A DNA stretch of 64,000 bases from assembly GCF_004827385.1 (NCBI RefSeq), contig NZ_SRXN01000007.1:62001-126000 (forward strand), given 5' to 3'. Below, one piece after another: positions 17,995 to 27,255 of this stretch (within the stretch, counting starts at the first letter, position 1; each line of letters starts with the position of its first letter). A program made the position numbers and the translations under genes. The notes under the pieces are model-generated. The model was not told where the DNA came from. It ran no database searches and saw nothing but the letters and a program-made list of their open reading frames with translations. The DNA is from Ensifer sp. MPMI2T (GTDB lineage: Bacteria > Pseudomonadota > Alphaproteobacteria > Rhizobiales > Rhizobiaceae).

Positions 17995-18693
17995 ATGAGC
18001 GCTTCCCTGCACATATTCGAGAACGGAACTGCATTGGCGGAGGGGCTTGCGGATGCAGTCAGCGCCAAGCTCGCCGCGGCGATTGAGACCCGCGGCGCTG
18101 CGAGCATCGCGGTCTCCGGCGGAACAACGCCAAAGGCCTTCTTCCGGGCGCTGTCGCGGCGCGAGATCGACTGGACGAAGGTGACCGTCACTCTTGTCGA
18201 CGAGCGGTTCGTGCCCGCGGAAAACGAACGCTCCAACCATGGGCTGGTCGCCGCCAATCTCCTGCAGAACAAGGCGAAGGCGGCCAAGTTCCTGCCGCTC
18301 TACAACGCAGCAGCCACAGCCGAGGACGCCGCAGCGATGGCGAGCCGGTCGGTTGCGGCGATCGGAGCGCCCTTCGATGTCGTTGTTCTCGGAATGGGAA
18401 CGGATGGGCACACCGCCTCGTTCTTTCCGGGAGGGACGCGCCTCAAAGAGGCGATCGATCCGGCGACGCCACGCGGCGTGATCTCGATGGAAGCGGACGG
18501 CGCGGGCGAGACGCGCCTGACGTTTACCTTTTCCAGTCTCGAGGACGCCGGGCTACTCGTCCTGCATATCGAAGGCGACGGCAAGAAGGAGGTTCTTGCC
18601 CGGGCGGAAGCGCCCGGCGATGAGACGAAGATGCCGATCCGCGCTATGTTGCGGCGCGCAACATCGCCGCTGCAGATCTACTGGGCGCCGTAA
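17995..18693 (+). CDS. pgl: 6-phosphogluconolactonase
   Basis: Hydrolyses 6-phosphogluconolactone to 6-phosphogluconate, the step between Zwf and Edd. The 232-residue product is of the DevB/NagB-like fold. SGGTTPKAFFRAL near 40-52 forms the phosphate loop, VDERFVP near 69-75 follows, and GMGTDGHTASFFPG near 131-144 carries the catalytic His. It is 9 nt downstream of zwf and clearly cotranscribed. A 248-nt spacer separates it from edd. Confidence 0.95.
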   Translation: MSASLHIFENGTALAEGLADAVSAKLAAAIETRGAASIAVSGGTTPKAFFRALSRREIDWTKVTVTLVDERFVPAENERSNHGLVAANLLQNKAKAAKFLPLYNAAATAEDAAAMASRSVAAIGAPFDVVVLGMGTDGHTASFFPGGTRLKEAIDPATPRGVISMEADGAGETRLTFTFSSLEDAGLLVLHIEGDGKKEVLARAEAPGDETKMPIRAMLRRATSPLQIYWAP

Positions 18694-18908
18694 CACGGCG
18701 AGTGCCTCCCTCAGGGAACGCCCGCCGAGGTAGAGAGCGCCCCGAACCAGAGCTTTCCTTGCGCGTTCTCCCGTGCGCGCAGGTCGTGTTGAGTGATTTA
18801 TCCTTATTTCGCGATCGAACCGAGGTTAAATTACGCAACAATTCAAACTGTTACAGCCGCCGATGCGATGCCACACGGCCGCTGTAGACCGATGACAGGA
18901 TGAAGACA

Positions 18909-18926
18909 GGAGCCCCTCTAGGCTCC
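18909..18926 (+). other. Leader hairpin before edd
   Basis: GGAGCC (18909-18914) pairs with GGCTCC (18921-18926) around a 6-base loop, ending about 7 nt before the AGGA that serves the edd ATG at 18942. It could shield or expose the ribosome-binding site or stabilise the mRNA; the effect is not known. Confidence 0.3.
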
Positions 18927-18941
18927 GGAACAGGATGTATC

Positions 18942-20762
18942 ATGTCCGCCGATTCCCGCGTTGCCGCCATCACCGCCCGCATCGTCGAGCGTTCAAAACC
19001 TAAGCGCGAAGCCTACCTCGATCGCGTCCGCAGTGCCGCGGCAAACGGGCCGCATCGCAGCGTGCTCGGCTGCGGAAACCTCGCACATGGTTTTGCTGTC
19101 TGTTCCCCCGCCGAGAAGACGGCGCTCGCGGGTGACCGCGTCCCGAATCTCGGCATCGTTACCTCCTACAACGACATGCTCTCGGCGCATCAGCCCTTTG
19201 AGACCTACCCGGCACTGATCCGGGAGGCGGCGCGCGAGGCGGGCGGCGTGGCGCAAGTCGCCGGCGGCGTGCCGGCGATGTGCGACGGCGTCACCCAGGG
19301 CCAGCCCGGCATGGAGCTGTCGCTCTTTTCGCGCGACCTAATCGCGATGGCCGCCGGCGTCGGCCTGTCGCACAACATGTTCGATGCGGCCGTCTATCTC
19401 GGCGTCTGCGACAAGATCGTGCCTGGCCTCGTGATCGCGGCGCTGACCTTCGGCCACCTGCCCGCGGTCTTCATTCCCGCCGGGCCAATGACCTCGGGCC
19501 TCCCGAACGACGAGAAGGCCAAGGTCCGCCAGCTCTTCGCCGAGGGCAAGGTCGGTCGCGACGAATTGCTCGAAGCGGAATCCAAGTCCTATCACGGCCC
19601 CGGTACCTGCACTTTCTACGGCACCGCCAACTCCAACCAGATGCTGATGGAGATCATGGGCTTCCATCTGCCCGGTGCCTCCTTCATCAACCCCGGCACG
19701 CCGTTGCGCGACGCGCTGACGAAGGAAGCAGCGAAACGGGCGCTTGCCATCACCGCCATGGGCAACGAGTTCACCCCCGCCGGCGAGATGATCGACGAAC
19801 GATCGATCGTCAACGGCGTCGTCGGGCTGCACGCCACGGGCGGCTCGACCAACCACACCATGCACCTCGTTGCCATGGCGCGCGCCGCGGGCATCCTGCT
19901 CACCTGGCAGGACATCTCCGAACTTTCCGACCTCGTGCCGCTTCTGGCCCGCGTCTATCCGAACGGGCTTGCGGATGTGAACCATTTCCACGCCGCCGGC
20001 GGCATGGGTTTCCTCATCGGCCAACTGCTCAAGAACGGCTTGCTCCACGATGACGTCAGGACGGTGTTCGGCCAGGGCCTCGACGCCTATGCGATCGACG
20101 TCAAGCTCGGCGCCAACGGCGGCGTCCACCGCGAGCCGGCGCCGCAAGAGAGCGCCGATCCGAAGGTGCTGACAACCATCGATCAACCGTTCCAACACAC
20201 GGGCGGGCTAAAGATGCTCGCCGGCAATCTCGGCAAGGCCGTCATCAAGATTTCGGCCGTCAAGCCGGACCGCCATGTGATCGAAGCGCCGGCAAAGATC
20301 TTTCACGATCAGGCGGAGCTCAACGCCGCTTTCAAGGCGGGCAAGCTGGAGGGCGATTTCGTCGCGGTGGTCCGTTTCCAGGGGCCGAAGGCCAATGGCA
20401 TGCCGGAACTGCACAAGCTGACGACCGTGCTCGGCATCCTGCAGGATCGCGGCCAGAAGGTTGCCATCCTGACCGATGGCCGCATGTCGGGCGCGTCCGG
20501 CAAGGTCCCGGCCGCCATCCATGTCACGCCGGAAGCAAAGGACGGTGGGCCGATCGCGCGCATCCAGGAAGGTGACATCGTCCGTATCGACGCGATTGCC
20601 GGAACGATCGAGGTACTGGTCGAAGACATTGCATTGAAGACGCGCGTGCCGGCCCATATCGACCTCTCCGAGAACGAATTCGGCATGGGCCGCGAGCTCT
20701 TCGCGCCGTTCCGCCGGATCGCTGGCGCGGCTGACCACGGGGCAAGCGTCCTCTTCCAGTGA
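18942..20762 (+). CDS. edd: 6-phosphogluconate dehydratase
   Basis: Entner-Doudoroff enzyme that dehydrates 6-phosphogluconate to KDPG. Started at the ATG at 18942 (AGGA 8 nt upstream) the product has 606 residues, like E. coli Edd (about 603). The iron-sulfur ligand regions are visible: LGCGNLAHG near 45, [15 protein letters not shown] near 110 and [15 protein letters not shown] near 218. The C-terminal half has [17 protein letters not shown], conserved in the IlvD/Edd family. An in-frame ATG at 18900 exists, but its extra residues do not look like Edd. The aldolase (eda) is not in the window. Confidence 0.96.
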   Translation: MSADSRVAAITARIVERSKPKREAYLDRVRSAAANGPHRSVLGCGNLAHGFAVCSPAEKTALAGDRVPNLGIVTSYNDMLSAHQPFETYPALIREAAREAGGVAQVAGGVPAMCDGVTQGQPGMELSLFSRDLIAMAAGVGLSHNMFDAAVYLGVCDKIVPGLVIAALTFGHLPAVFIPAGPMTSGLPNDEKAKVRQLFAEGKVGRDELLEAESKSYHGPGTCTFYGTANSNQMLMEIMGFHLPGASFINPGTPLRDALTKEAAKRALAITAMGNEFTPAGEMIDERSIVNGVVGLHATGGSTNHTMHLVAMARAAGILLTWQDISELSDLVPLLARVYPNGLADVNHFHAAGGMGFLIGQLLKNGLLHDDVRTVFGQGLDAYAIDVKLGANGGVHREPAPQESADPKVLTTIDQPFQHTGGLKMLAGNLGKAVIKISAVKPDRHVIEAPAKIFHDQAELNAAFKAGKLEGDFVAVVRFQGPKANGMPELHKLTTVLGILQDRGQKVAILTDGRMSGASGKVPAAIHVTPEAKDGGPIARIQEGDIVRIDAIAGTIEVLVEDIALKTRVPAHIDLSENEFGMGRELFAPFRRIAGAADHGASVLFQ

Positions 20763-20796
20763 GCTGTTGGACGTCCGGACCTGCCCATTAAGCAAT

Positions 20797-20821
20797 GGCC
20801 GCTCTCGCTAGGGGAGCGGCC
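20797..20821 (+). terminator. Hairpin between edd and the convergent GFA gene
   Basis: An 8-bp stem GGCCGCTC/GAGCGGCC (20797-20804, 20814-20821) lies 35 nt after edd and includes the stop of the convergent GFA-type gene. There is no T-run on the plus strand, so termination strength is uncertain. Confidence 0.45.
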
Positions 20822-21173
20822 CGGGAGGCATATCGTTTCGGCCGTCGTAACGCTCGATTTCGAGCGCGAACACGTCCACGCCCTCGATGCAGCGGGCATT
20901 GAGTGAAACGCGGTCGCCCGGATAGCCGCTTCGCATGATCGCAGTGCCACATGTGGGGCAGAAATGATGACCTTCGGTGATGCCGCGCCAGATATATGTC
21001 GACAGGCGGCGCTTTTCGGTAATCAGCCGGACAGCGGCGGCATCAACCTTCCAATGAAGGAAACCGGAACGCCGGCACGTCGAGCAATTGCATTCGACCA
21101 ATCGCGATAGTTCAGCGTCGACCTCGAGAGAGATGTCGCCGCAGTGACAGGAAAGGCGATAGGGTCGCTGCAT
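20808..21173 (-). CDS. GFA/CENP-V family zinc protein
   Basis: A 121-residue cytoplasmic protein of the glutathione-dependent formaldehyde-activating (GFA) family. Cysteine groups bind two zinc ions: CHCG at 9-12, [10 protein letters not shown] at 29-38 and FCPTCG at 71-76. Length is typical. The founding member binds the glutathione-formaldehyde adduct, but most family members are uncharacterised, so a role in formaldehyde detoxification is only possible. It is monocistronic and convergent with edd. Confidence 0.88.
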   Translation of the reverse strand: MQRPYRLSCHCGDISLEVDAELSRLVECNCSTCRRSGFLHWKVDAAAVRLITEKRRLSTYIWRGITEGHHFCPTCGTAIMRSGYPGDRVSLNARCIEGVDVFALEIERYDGRNDMPPGPLP

Positions 21174-21266
21174 ACCGGATCTCTGCCCTCAATCTACAGT
21201 TGTCACAGCTCGAGTCTCGATGACGCAGGCAACCCCGTCCAGACAGAGCGCACCGCAGACACGAGC

Positions 21267-21371
21267 GCTACTGCATGTTCCGTAATCGTAGCCGATTAAG
21301 GAGAAAACATGCAGCAATTCAAAAGTGCTACAGCGACCTTTGTGCGTCTGAAAAGACGCACGGCGCTGTAG
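21267..21371. repeat. RIME-like intergenic mosaic element, copy 3
   Basis: A 105-bp copy in the orientation opposite to copies 1 and 2: the GCATGTT-type palindrome comes first, then the CTACAGCG...CGCTGTAG palindrome with inner TGCGTCT/AGACGCA. Its inner arms differ from the other copies by paired changes (GCGCGTCT to TGCGTCT, AGACGCGC to AGACGCA), so pairing is kept. It lies just downstream of the PilZ-like gene. Confidence 0.87.
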
Positions 21372-21392
21372 ACGCGGCGCACCTTTTCGGTT

Positions 21393-21803
21393 TCAGCGGT
21401 AGATATCGAGCGTGCGATTGCGGTGGTTCGGATGCGTGCTGTAGACGAAAATCCTGTTCAGATCGCGATCTGTCAAAAGCCGCAGGAAGCGAGCTTCAAT
21501 GATATTGTTGGCATGGACACGCTTGAGCAGGCAGCCGATCAACGGGATGCGTGCGCTCGGGATGTCGAGATAGAAGTTCCGCGGCAGTTGGAACTGCGTC
21601 ATGATGCCGATGAGGGCACTGCTCTTGGAAAGCTTGATGATCTGGCAGCGGCGAGACGAGAGGTGCTGCATTCCTTTCTCGGTGAATTCGATGCGCGCCT
21701 CGTTGCGAGTATCCTCCATTGGGAAGTTCGTTTCCCGATCGTACATGAAGGATTCTTCCTTGTTGAGGAAGTGCTGGTGCACCAAAGGGGCCGCGCCGCT
21801 CAT
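21393..21803 (-). CDS. PilZ-like domain protein
   Basis: A small protein of 136 residues (ATG at 21803, GGCGAG upstream) or 117 residues (ATG at 21746, AAGGA upstream); both starts have ribosome-binding sites. The core resembles a PilZ cyclic-di-GMP domain. RNEAR (33-37) satisfies RxxxR, and CQIIKLSKSSALIGI takes the place of the usual (D/N)xSxxG strand but lacks the Asp/Asn and the Gly, so nucleotide binding may be weak. It lies alone between two RIME-like elements. No partner gene indicates its output; motility or exopolysaccharide control are usual for this domain in rhizobia. Confidence 0.6.
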   Translation of the reverse strand: MSGAAPLVHQHFLNKEESFMYDRETNFPMEDTRNEARIEFTEKGMQHLSSRRCQIIKLSKSSALIGIMTQFQLPRNFYLDIPSARIPLIGCLLKRVHANNIIEARFLRLLTDRDLNRIFVYSTHPNHRNRTLDIYR

Positions 21804-21985
21804 CGAACTCGCCTTTCACATTTCCATACGCGGCGACGCTAACCCATGAAATTTAACAGAGCGTTTGGCTTGCCAAACACCTGTGGAAAACCCGCCTGAC
21901 GACGCCGGACGGGTGCGATATGGTTAAATCCATCTAACTGGAGACAGGCGAGAAACCGCACGCCATCTCTCCGCTTGCGCCGACG

Positions 21986-22084
21986 ACTGCATGTCGCCTT
22001 TAATCGTAGCCGATTAAAGGACAAGAACATGCAGCAATTCAAAGTGCTACAGCGTCCTTTGCGCGTCTGATCAGACGCGCGGCG
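21986..22084. repeat. RIME-like intergenic mosaic element, copy 4, abutting aglK
   Basis: Same orientation as copy 3, about 99 bp, ending with GCGCGTCTGATCAGACGCGC (22061-22080), a perfect 20-bp palindrome. The terminal CTGTAG present in other copies is missing. The element ends only 6 nt beyond the aglK stop, so it forms the 3' end of the agl operon mRNA and may serve as its terminator or stabiliser. Confidence 0.85.
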
Positions 22085-22089
22085 GGTGA

Positions 22090-23178
22090 CTAGGCCCGAT
22101 AGCTGCGTCCTTCGGCATCGAAAAGGTGAAGCTTCGCCTTGTCGGCGGTGAAGCGCACCTTGTCTCCCCGATTAACCTGCGGGATGCCGGGGATCTTCGC
22201 GATGAGCGGCTCGTTCTCGACCAGTCCTTCGATATAGAGCAGCGTTACTTCTCCAAGCGCCTCGACGATTGAAACCGTTCCTTCGAACAGGAAATCTTCG
22301 GACTGCGTCGCCTGCAGGTCTTCCGGCCGCACGCCGAAACTCGCCTTCTTTCCTTTCTCGGAAGCGTTCGTGGCTATATCGAGCGTCACCGACTTGCCGC
22401 CTGCGAGCGTCACGGTCGTCTGCTCTCCGGTGGCCGAGACCGTCGAGGGGATGATGTTCATTGCCGGCGAGCCGATGAAGCGGGCGACAAAAAGGTTCGC
22501 CGGGCGCTCATAAAGGTCGAGCGGCGCACCGACCTGCTCGATATGGCCCGCAGAAAGCACGACGATGCGGTCGGCAAGCGTCATCGCTTCCACCTGGTCA
22601 TGGGTGACATAGATCATTGTCGTATCGGCCATCTGCTCGTTGAGCTTGGCGATCTCGATGCGGGTAGCGACGCGAAGGGCAGCATCGAGGTTGGAAAGCG
22701 GCTCGTCGAAGAGGAAGACCTTGGGATTTCGGCAGATCGCCCGTCCGATCGCCACGCGCTGACGCTGGCCGCCGGAGAGCGCCTTTGGCAGGCGGTCGAG
22801 ATAATTGGTGAGCTGGAGGATTTCGGCCGCCGAGCGTACGCGGCGGTCGATCTCTTCCTTCGACTCCTTGGCGATCCGCATGCCGAATGCCATGTTGTCG
22901 TAGACCGTCATGTGCGGGTAGAGCGCGTAGGACTGGAACACCATGGCGATGCCGCGCTTCGATGGCGGTACGTCGTTGACCCGGTCGCCGTCGATGAACA
23001 TGTCGCCACCGGTTATCTCCTCAAGGCCGGCGATCATCCTCAGCAGCGTCGATTTCCCGCAGCCCGACGGCCCGACGAAGACGATGAACTCGCCTTGCTT
23101 GATGTCGAGGTCGATGCCGTGAATGACATCAACGGCGCCATAGGACTTGCGGATATCTTTAAGCAGCAGGCCTGTCAT
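22090..23178 (-). CDS. aglK: Alpha-glucoside ABC transporter ATP-binding protein
   Basis: ATPase of the alpha-glucoside (sucrose, maltose, trehalose) importer, MalK/UgpC type. From the ATG at 23178 (GGGGAGGG upstream) it has 362 residues: Walker A GPSGCGKST (36-44), Q-loop FQSYALYPHM near 81, LSGGQ (134-138), Walker B ending D158-E159, and a C-terminal TOBE domain from about 240. It is the last gene of aglEFGAK, 72 nt after aglA. Gene order and product lengths match the S. meliloti agl operon, which supports the name. Confidence 0.95.
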   Translation of the reverse strand: MTGLLLKDIRKSYGAVDVIHGIDLDIKQGEFIVFVGPSGCGKSTLLRMIAGLEEITGGDMFIDGDRVNDVPPSKRGIAMVFQSYALYPHMTVYDNMAFGMRIAKESKEEIDRRVRSAAEILQLTNYLDRLPKALSGGQRQRVAIGRAICRNPKVFLFDEPLSNLDAALRVATRIEIAKLNEQMADTTMIYVTHDQVEAMTLADRIVVLSAGHIEQVGAPLDLYERPANLFVARFIGSPAMNIIPSTVSATGEQTTVTLAGGKSVTLDIATNASEKGKKASFGVRPEDLQATQSEDFLFEGTVSIVEALGEVTLLYIEGLVENEPLIAKIPGIPQVNRGDKVRFTADKAKLHLFDAEGRSYRA

Positions 23179-23250
23179 CGCACCCTCCCCTCGCTGTTTC
23201 TTCATAATGCATTTTGTTCATGCGAACCGACGTCCACTTCGCCCGAAATG

Positions 23251-24906
23251 CTAGGCCACGCGCGCGAAGAACGCGCCCCAGGCCGGAAGATTGATCGTAT
23301 TGTCTTTTACCTCCGAAACGAAACCGTGCCCTTCGAGGGGGTCCAGCGGTTCGGTCGGCAAGTTCGCCGTCGCGAGCCCTTCGCTCATGTTGAACAGGCA
23401 CAGCAGTTTCTCATTGTCATGGGTGCGCAGGAAACCAAGAAGTGGCGCCTGCGTCTCGAAAAACTCGATCTCGCCCTTTGCAAACGCTGGATATGCCTTC
23501 CTGAACTGCAGGAAGCGGCGGTAATGCTGCATGACAGAAGCCGGATCGGCCTCCTGAACGGCGACGGCCTGCGCCAGATGGGCCTCCGGGACCGGCAGCC
23601 ACGGCGTGTTGTCGCTGAAACCGCCATCGGGCATGCTCTCCCATACCATTGGCGTGCGGCAGCCGTCGCGGCCCTTGAAGTCGGGCCAGAACTGGATGCC
23701 GTAAGGATCCTGGAGATCCTCGTAGTCAAGCTCCGCTTCCGGCAGTGCCAGCTCCTCGCCCTGATAGATACAGACCGAACCCCTGAGCGACATCAGAAGG
23801 CTTGCCAGCAACTTGGCGTGGGCGCCGTAATCGCTGACTCCGTCGGCCCAGCGGCTGGCATGACGGACGACGTCATGATTGGAGAAGGCCCAGCAGGCCC
23901 AGCCTTCGGGTGCCGCCTTCTGGAAATCAAGCAGCACCTCGGCCACGCGGCCCGGAGTCAAGGGATCGGGCGCCAGAAACTCGAAAGCATAGCACATATG
24001 CATCTTATCGCCGCCGGAGGTGTATTCACCGGCGATCTCAAGCCCGCGCTGGCTGTCGCCGACTTCGCCCACGGCGGCGATCGCCGGAAACTCGTCCATC
24101 ACCGCCCGGAAGCGCTTGAGGAATTCGAGGTTTTCCGGCTGGTTCTTGTCGTAGAGGTGTTCCTGGTAATTGTACGGATTAACGGCCGGCGCCGTCGAGG
24201 CATTGCGCCGCTCCGGCACCAATGCCGGGTTGTCGCGCAATTGCTTGTCGTGGAAATAGAAGTTGATGGTGTCGAGGCGGAAGCCGTCGACGCCACGCTC
24301 GAGCCAGAAGCGCTCGACGGCAAGCAGGGCCTCCTGAACCTCCGGATTGTGCAGGTTGAGGTCCGGCTGCGAGGTCAGAAAGTTGTGCAGGTAATATTGC
24401 AGGCGCGTCGGATCCCAGGCCCAGGCCGAGCCGCCGAAGATCGACAGCCAATTGTTGGGCGGGCTTCCGTCGGGTTTGGAATCGGCCCAGACATACCAGT
24501 CCGCCTTGGCGTTGCTGCGGCTCGAACGGCTTTCGACGAACCATGCATGCCGATCAGACGTGTGCGACAGGACGAGATCGATCATGACCCGCAGACCGAG
24601 CCGGTGCGCTTCGGCGATCAGCGCATCGAAATCCTCAAGCTTGCCGAAGATCGGATCGACATCCCTGTAATTGGAGACGTCGTAACCGAAGTCCTTCATC
24701 GGCGAGGTGAAGAAGGGCGAAATCCAGATCGCATCGACACCGAGTGCTGCGACGTGCGGCAGCCGGGCGGTGATCCCATTTAAATCGCCGATGCCATCGC
24801 CGTTCGTGTCCTGAAAGGAGCGCGGATAGATCTGGTAGATCACCGCCCCACGCCACCAATCCCTGTCGGGTGTAAGAATGGAGCCGGTCGTTTCGGTCTG
24901 GTTCAT
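23251..24906 (-). CDS. aglA: Alpha-glucosidase (GH13)
   Basis: Cytoplasmic glycoside hydrolase that splits imported alpha-glucosides. The 551-residue product shows the four GH13 regions: DLVLSHTS near 110, GFRLD with nucleophile Asp212, general acid Glu281 in AAVGEVGD, and FSNHD (341-345) with the third carboxylate. No signal peptide is seen, which fits hydrolysis after uptake. Length equals S. meliloti AglA. It sits between aglG and aglK in one operon, 30 nt after aglG. Products would be glucose and fructose or glucose, feeding the Entner-Doudoroff enzymes encoded upstream in this window. Confidence 0.95.
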   Translation of the reverse strand: MNQTETTGSILTPDRDWWRGAVIYQIYPRSFQDTNGDGIGDLNGITARLPHVAALGVDAIWISPFFTSPMKDFGYDVSNYRDVDPIFGKLEDFDALIAEAHRLGLRVMIDLVLSHTSDRHAWFVESRSSRSNAKADWYVWADSKPDGSPPNNWLSIFGGSAWAWDPTRLQYYLHNFLTSQPDLNLHNPEVQEALLAVERFWLERGVDGFRLDTINFYFHDKQLRDNPALVPERRNASTAPAVNPYNYQEHLYDKNQPENLEFLKRFRAVMDEFPAIAAVGEVGDSQRGLEIAGEYTSGGDKMHMCYAFEFLAPDPLTPGRVAEVLLDFQKAAPEGWACWAFSNHDVVRHASRWADGVSDYGAHAKLLASLLMSLRGSVCIYQGEELALPEAELDYEDLQDPYGIQFWPDFKGRDGCRTPMVWESMPDGGFSDNTPWLPVPEAHLAQAVAVQEADPASVMQHYRRFLQFRKAYPAFAKGEIEFFETQAPLLGFLRTHDNEKLLCLFNMSEGLATANLPTEPLDPLEGHGFVSEVKDNTINLPAWGAFFARVA

Positions 24907-24936
24907 TCGTGTAAAAGGTCCTTGTCCTGAAATCTG

Positions 24937-26082
24937 TCAGCCGCCCTTGACCGATCCCGCGAGCAGACCGCGCACGAGATAGCGCTGCAGGGCGAAGAAG
25001 ACGATCAGAGGAACGACGATGGTAATGAAGGCGGAGGCGGTCAGGATTTCCCAGTTGCCGCCGCGAGAGCCGAGCAGGTTGACCAGCCGCCCCGTCAGCA
25101 CGAGTTGGTCCTGGCCGGTACCGAGGAAGACGATCGCGACTAGGAGATCGTTCCAGGTCCAGAGGAACTGAAAGATCGCGAAGGATGCGAGCGCCGGGAA
25201 AGACAATGGCAGGACGATTTTGACGAAAATGTCAAAATCGCTGGCGCCGTCGACGCGTGCGGATTCCATGATCTCGCGCGGCAGGCCCGCCATGTAGTTG
25301 CGCAAGAGATAGATCGCGAGCGGCAGACCGAAGCCGGTGTGGGCAAGCCAGATGCCCAAATAGGTCTTGGCCGGGACGCCGAAGAATGCGCCAACGCCGT
25401 TGTAGAGCTTCAAGAGCGGAATGAGCGACATCTGCAGCGGCACGACCAGCAGCCCGACGACGACGGCGATCAGGATTGCACGCCCGGGAAAGGGCATCCA
25501 GGCCAGAGCATAGGCTGCAAAAGCGGCGACCAGAATCGGGATGACCGTCGATGGAACGGCAACCGTCAGCGAGTTGATGAAGGACGCACCGATGCCCTCC
25601 GCACCCAGCACCTCACGATAGTTGTCGAGGGTGAAACGCGGTGGTGCTGCGGCGGTGAAGAAGATGCGCTGGCCGCGCGAGCCTTCCATCTTCGTATCGG
25701 AAACGATCTCGAAGCTGCCGTCCGCCTGCACCGTCAGCTTCTCGCCGTCGTTCAGTTCCGCGGTTTCGCCGGCCTTGAACGCTGCCGGTTCGCGGCTGGA
25801 GAAGCCGAAGGCCGAAATCTGTCCGGCCTGACCATCAAGAATGTTACCGGAGATGACGAACTTGCCGTCCCGTTCGACCTGGCTGTCGGCCGACGGAGCG
25901 CGGGCGACGTCATTGCGCGACGAAGTGGCAAGGGCGGTCCACCATCCGGAAACGGCGAGTTGGTCCTTGTCGCGCAGCGACGAGATCAACAGGCCGGCGG
26001 TCGGCATCGTCCAGAGAACGACGATGAGAAGCACCGAGAGATGGACGGCCCACATCAGCGGGGAGCGCGTGGCTGGGGTCAT
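24937..26082 (-). CDS. aglG: Alpha-glucoside ABC transporter permease, MalG-type with periplasmic insert
   Basis: Inner-membrane subunit of the Agl importer, 381 residues, about 100 longer than common MalG proteins. After TM1 (about 14-34) comes a soluble stretch of roughly residues 50-148, rich in charged residues and beta-like, before TM2. The topology resembles the MalF P2 loop, although here it is on the MalG-type subunit. The EAA loop (REIMESARVDGASDFDIF) is present near 285-302 for contact with AglK. It starts 1 nt after the aglF stop, implying tight coupling. Confidence 0.93.
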   Translation of the reverse strand: MTPATRSPLMWAVHLSVLLIVVLWTMPTAGLLISSLRDKDQLAVSGWWTALATSSRNDVARAPSADSQVERDGKFVISGNILDGQAGQISAFGFSSREPAAFKAGETAELNDGEKLTVQADGSFEIVSDTKMEGSRGQRIFFTAAAPPRFTLDNYREVLGAEGIGASFINSLTVAVPSTVIPILVAAFAAYALAWMPFPGRAILIAVVVGLLVVPLQMSLIPLLKLYNGVGAFFGVPAKTYLGIWLAHTGFGLPLAIYLLRNYMAGLPREIMESARVDGASDFDIFVKIVLPLSFPALASFAIFQFLWTWNDLLVAIVFLGTGQDQLVLTGRLVNLLGSRGGNWEILTASAFITIVVPLIVFFALQRYLVRGLLAGSVKGG

Positions 26083-26083
26083 C

Positions 26084-27094
26084 TCAGTGGCTCCTCATTT
26101 CCTTGGCCGCGTTGCGGATATTCCAGATCATGATCGGAACGACGAGAACCATGATCACCACGGCAATCGATGCGCCGCGGCCGAAGTCCCCGCCACCGCG
26201 GAACATCCAGTCGAACATGAGGTTGGCGAGCACCTGGCTCTGCCATTGCCCGTTCGTCATCGCCAGAACGATGTCGAAAACCTTGAGCACCAGGATTGTG
26301 ATGGTGGTCCAGACGACGGCGATCGTGCCCCAGATCTGCGGCACCATGATCTTGAAGAAGATCTGCCAGCCGTTGGCGCCGTCGATCACCGCGGCCTCGA
26401 TGGTCTCCTCCGGTATGCCGCGGAGAGCCGCTGAGAGAATGACCATCGCAAATCCGGTCTGAATCCAGATGAGGATGATCATGAGGAAGAAATTGTTCCA
26501 GAAGGGCAGCGTGATCCAGGCCTGCGGCACGCCGCCGAGGGCGACGACGATGGCGTTCAGGAGGCCGATCTGCTCCGCTCCCGCCGCACGGTAGTCATAG
26601 ATGAACTTCCAGATGACGGCGGCGCCGACGAAGGAGATCGCCATCGGCATGAAGATCAGCGTTTTGGCGATGTTGCCCCACCAAATGCGGTCCGTCAGCG
26701 CTGCGATGATGAGTCCGAAGAAGGTCGAGAGTGCCGGGACCACCAGCAGCCAAAGGAAATTGTTGAAGATCGACTGACGGAATTCACCGTCATTAACCAT
26801 CCATAAGTAGTTACTCCAGCCGACGAAGCTAACTCCCCCTCGATCATGGAAACTGAAAACGACGGACTTGTAGACCGGGTAGATGAGGTAGATCGTCAGC
26901 GCGAACAATGCGGGCGCCAGAAACAGCCAGGGCCGGATGGCGTTGGTGATGCGCAGGTTGCGGGACGCCGCCTTACCGGAGAGGCCCTTCGATGGGAAAA
27001 TCCGGTCGAGAATGAAATTGGTGCCCCAGAAATAGGCTGCGCAAGCCAGGACACCGACAATCATCGTCAGAACGGCAGTGAGTAACTGCTGCAT
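26084..27094 (-). CDS. aglF: Alpha-glucoside ABC transporter permease, MalF-type
   Basis: The second inner-membrane subunit of the Agl importer, 336 residues. It has an N-terminal membrane segment (about 5-25), then a second hydrophobic segment near 55-75, and the C-terminal permease core with EAA loop IPEETIEAAVIDGANGWQIF near 236-255. It follows aglE after 161 nt that include a strong hairpin, and precedes aglG by 1 nt. It lacks a large P2-type loop, which seems to be on AglG instead. Confidence 0.93.
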   Translation of the reverse strand: MQQLLTAVLTMIVGVLACAAYFWGTNFILDRIFPSKGLSGKAASRNLRITNAIRPWLFLAPALFALTIYLIYPVYKSVVFSFHDRGGVSFVGWSNYLWMVNDGEFRQSIFNNFLWLLVVPALSTFFGLIIAALTDRIWWGNIAKTLIFMPMAISFVGAAVIWKFIYDYRAAGAEQIGLLNAIVVALGGVPQAWITLPFWNNFFLMIILIWIQTGFAMVILSAALRGIPEETIEAAVIDGANGWQIFFKIMVPQIWGTIAVVWTTITILVLKVFDIVLAMTNGQWQSQVLANLMFDWMFRGGGDFGRGASIAVVIMVLVVPIMIWNIRNAAKEMRSH

Positions 27095-27213
27095 GACACA
27101 TCCCTCCCTTAAACGCGCTCCGGAGCAGGATGCTCCAGACGCATCGTGTGATGGCGGCTACCGCTCTTGATTGGGATTACCCCGATTGCCGAGGCAATCC
27201 GGAAACGAAGGAG

Positions 27214-27241
27214 CGGCGGACGAGATTAGCATCGTCCGCCG
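27214..27241 (-). terminator. Intercistronic hairpin between aglE and aglF
   Basis: A perfect 10-bp stem CGGCGGACGA/TCGTCCGCCG (27214-27223, 27232-27241) begins 14 nt after the aglE stop. On the minus strand it is followed by a mixed CT-rich sequence rather than a clean T-run, so partial termination or protection of aglE mRNA is likely, raising binding-protein output. Confidence 0.65.
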
Positions 27242-27255
27242 TCATTATTTGAGTC

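Noticed and set aside
16657-18411. A 584-codon minus-strand open frame opposite zwf-pgl
   Set aside because: Antisense shadow over two intact genes; no family resemblance.
21839-22042. Short frames beginning MNCCMFLSFNRLRLKATC inside RIME-like elements
   Set aside because: The same peptide appears from copies 2 and 4, since it is read from the repeated palindrome; it reflects the element, not a gene.
22543-24783. A 746-codon plus-strand open frame opposite aglK and aglA
   Set aside because: It runs antisense through two genes with clear catalytic motifs, crosses their intergenic space, has no domain-like sequence and is Arg/His/Asp-rich as expected of a mirror frame in GC-rich DNA.
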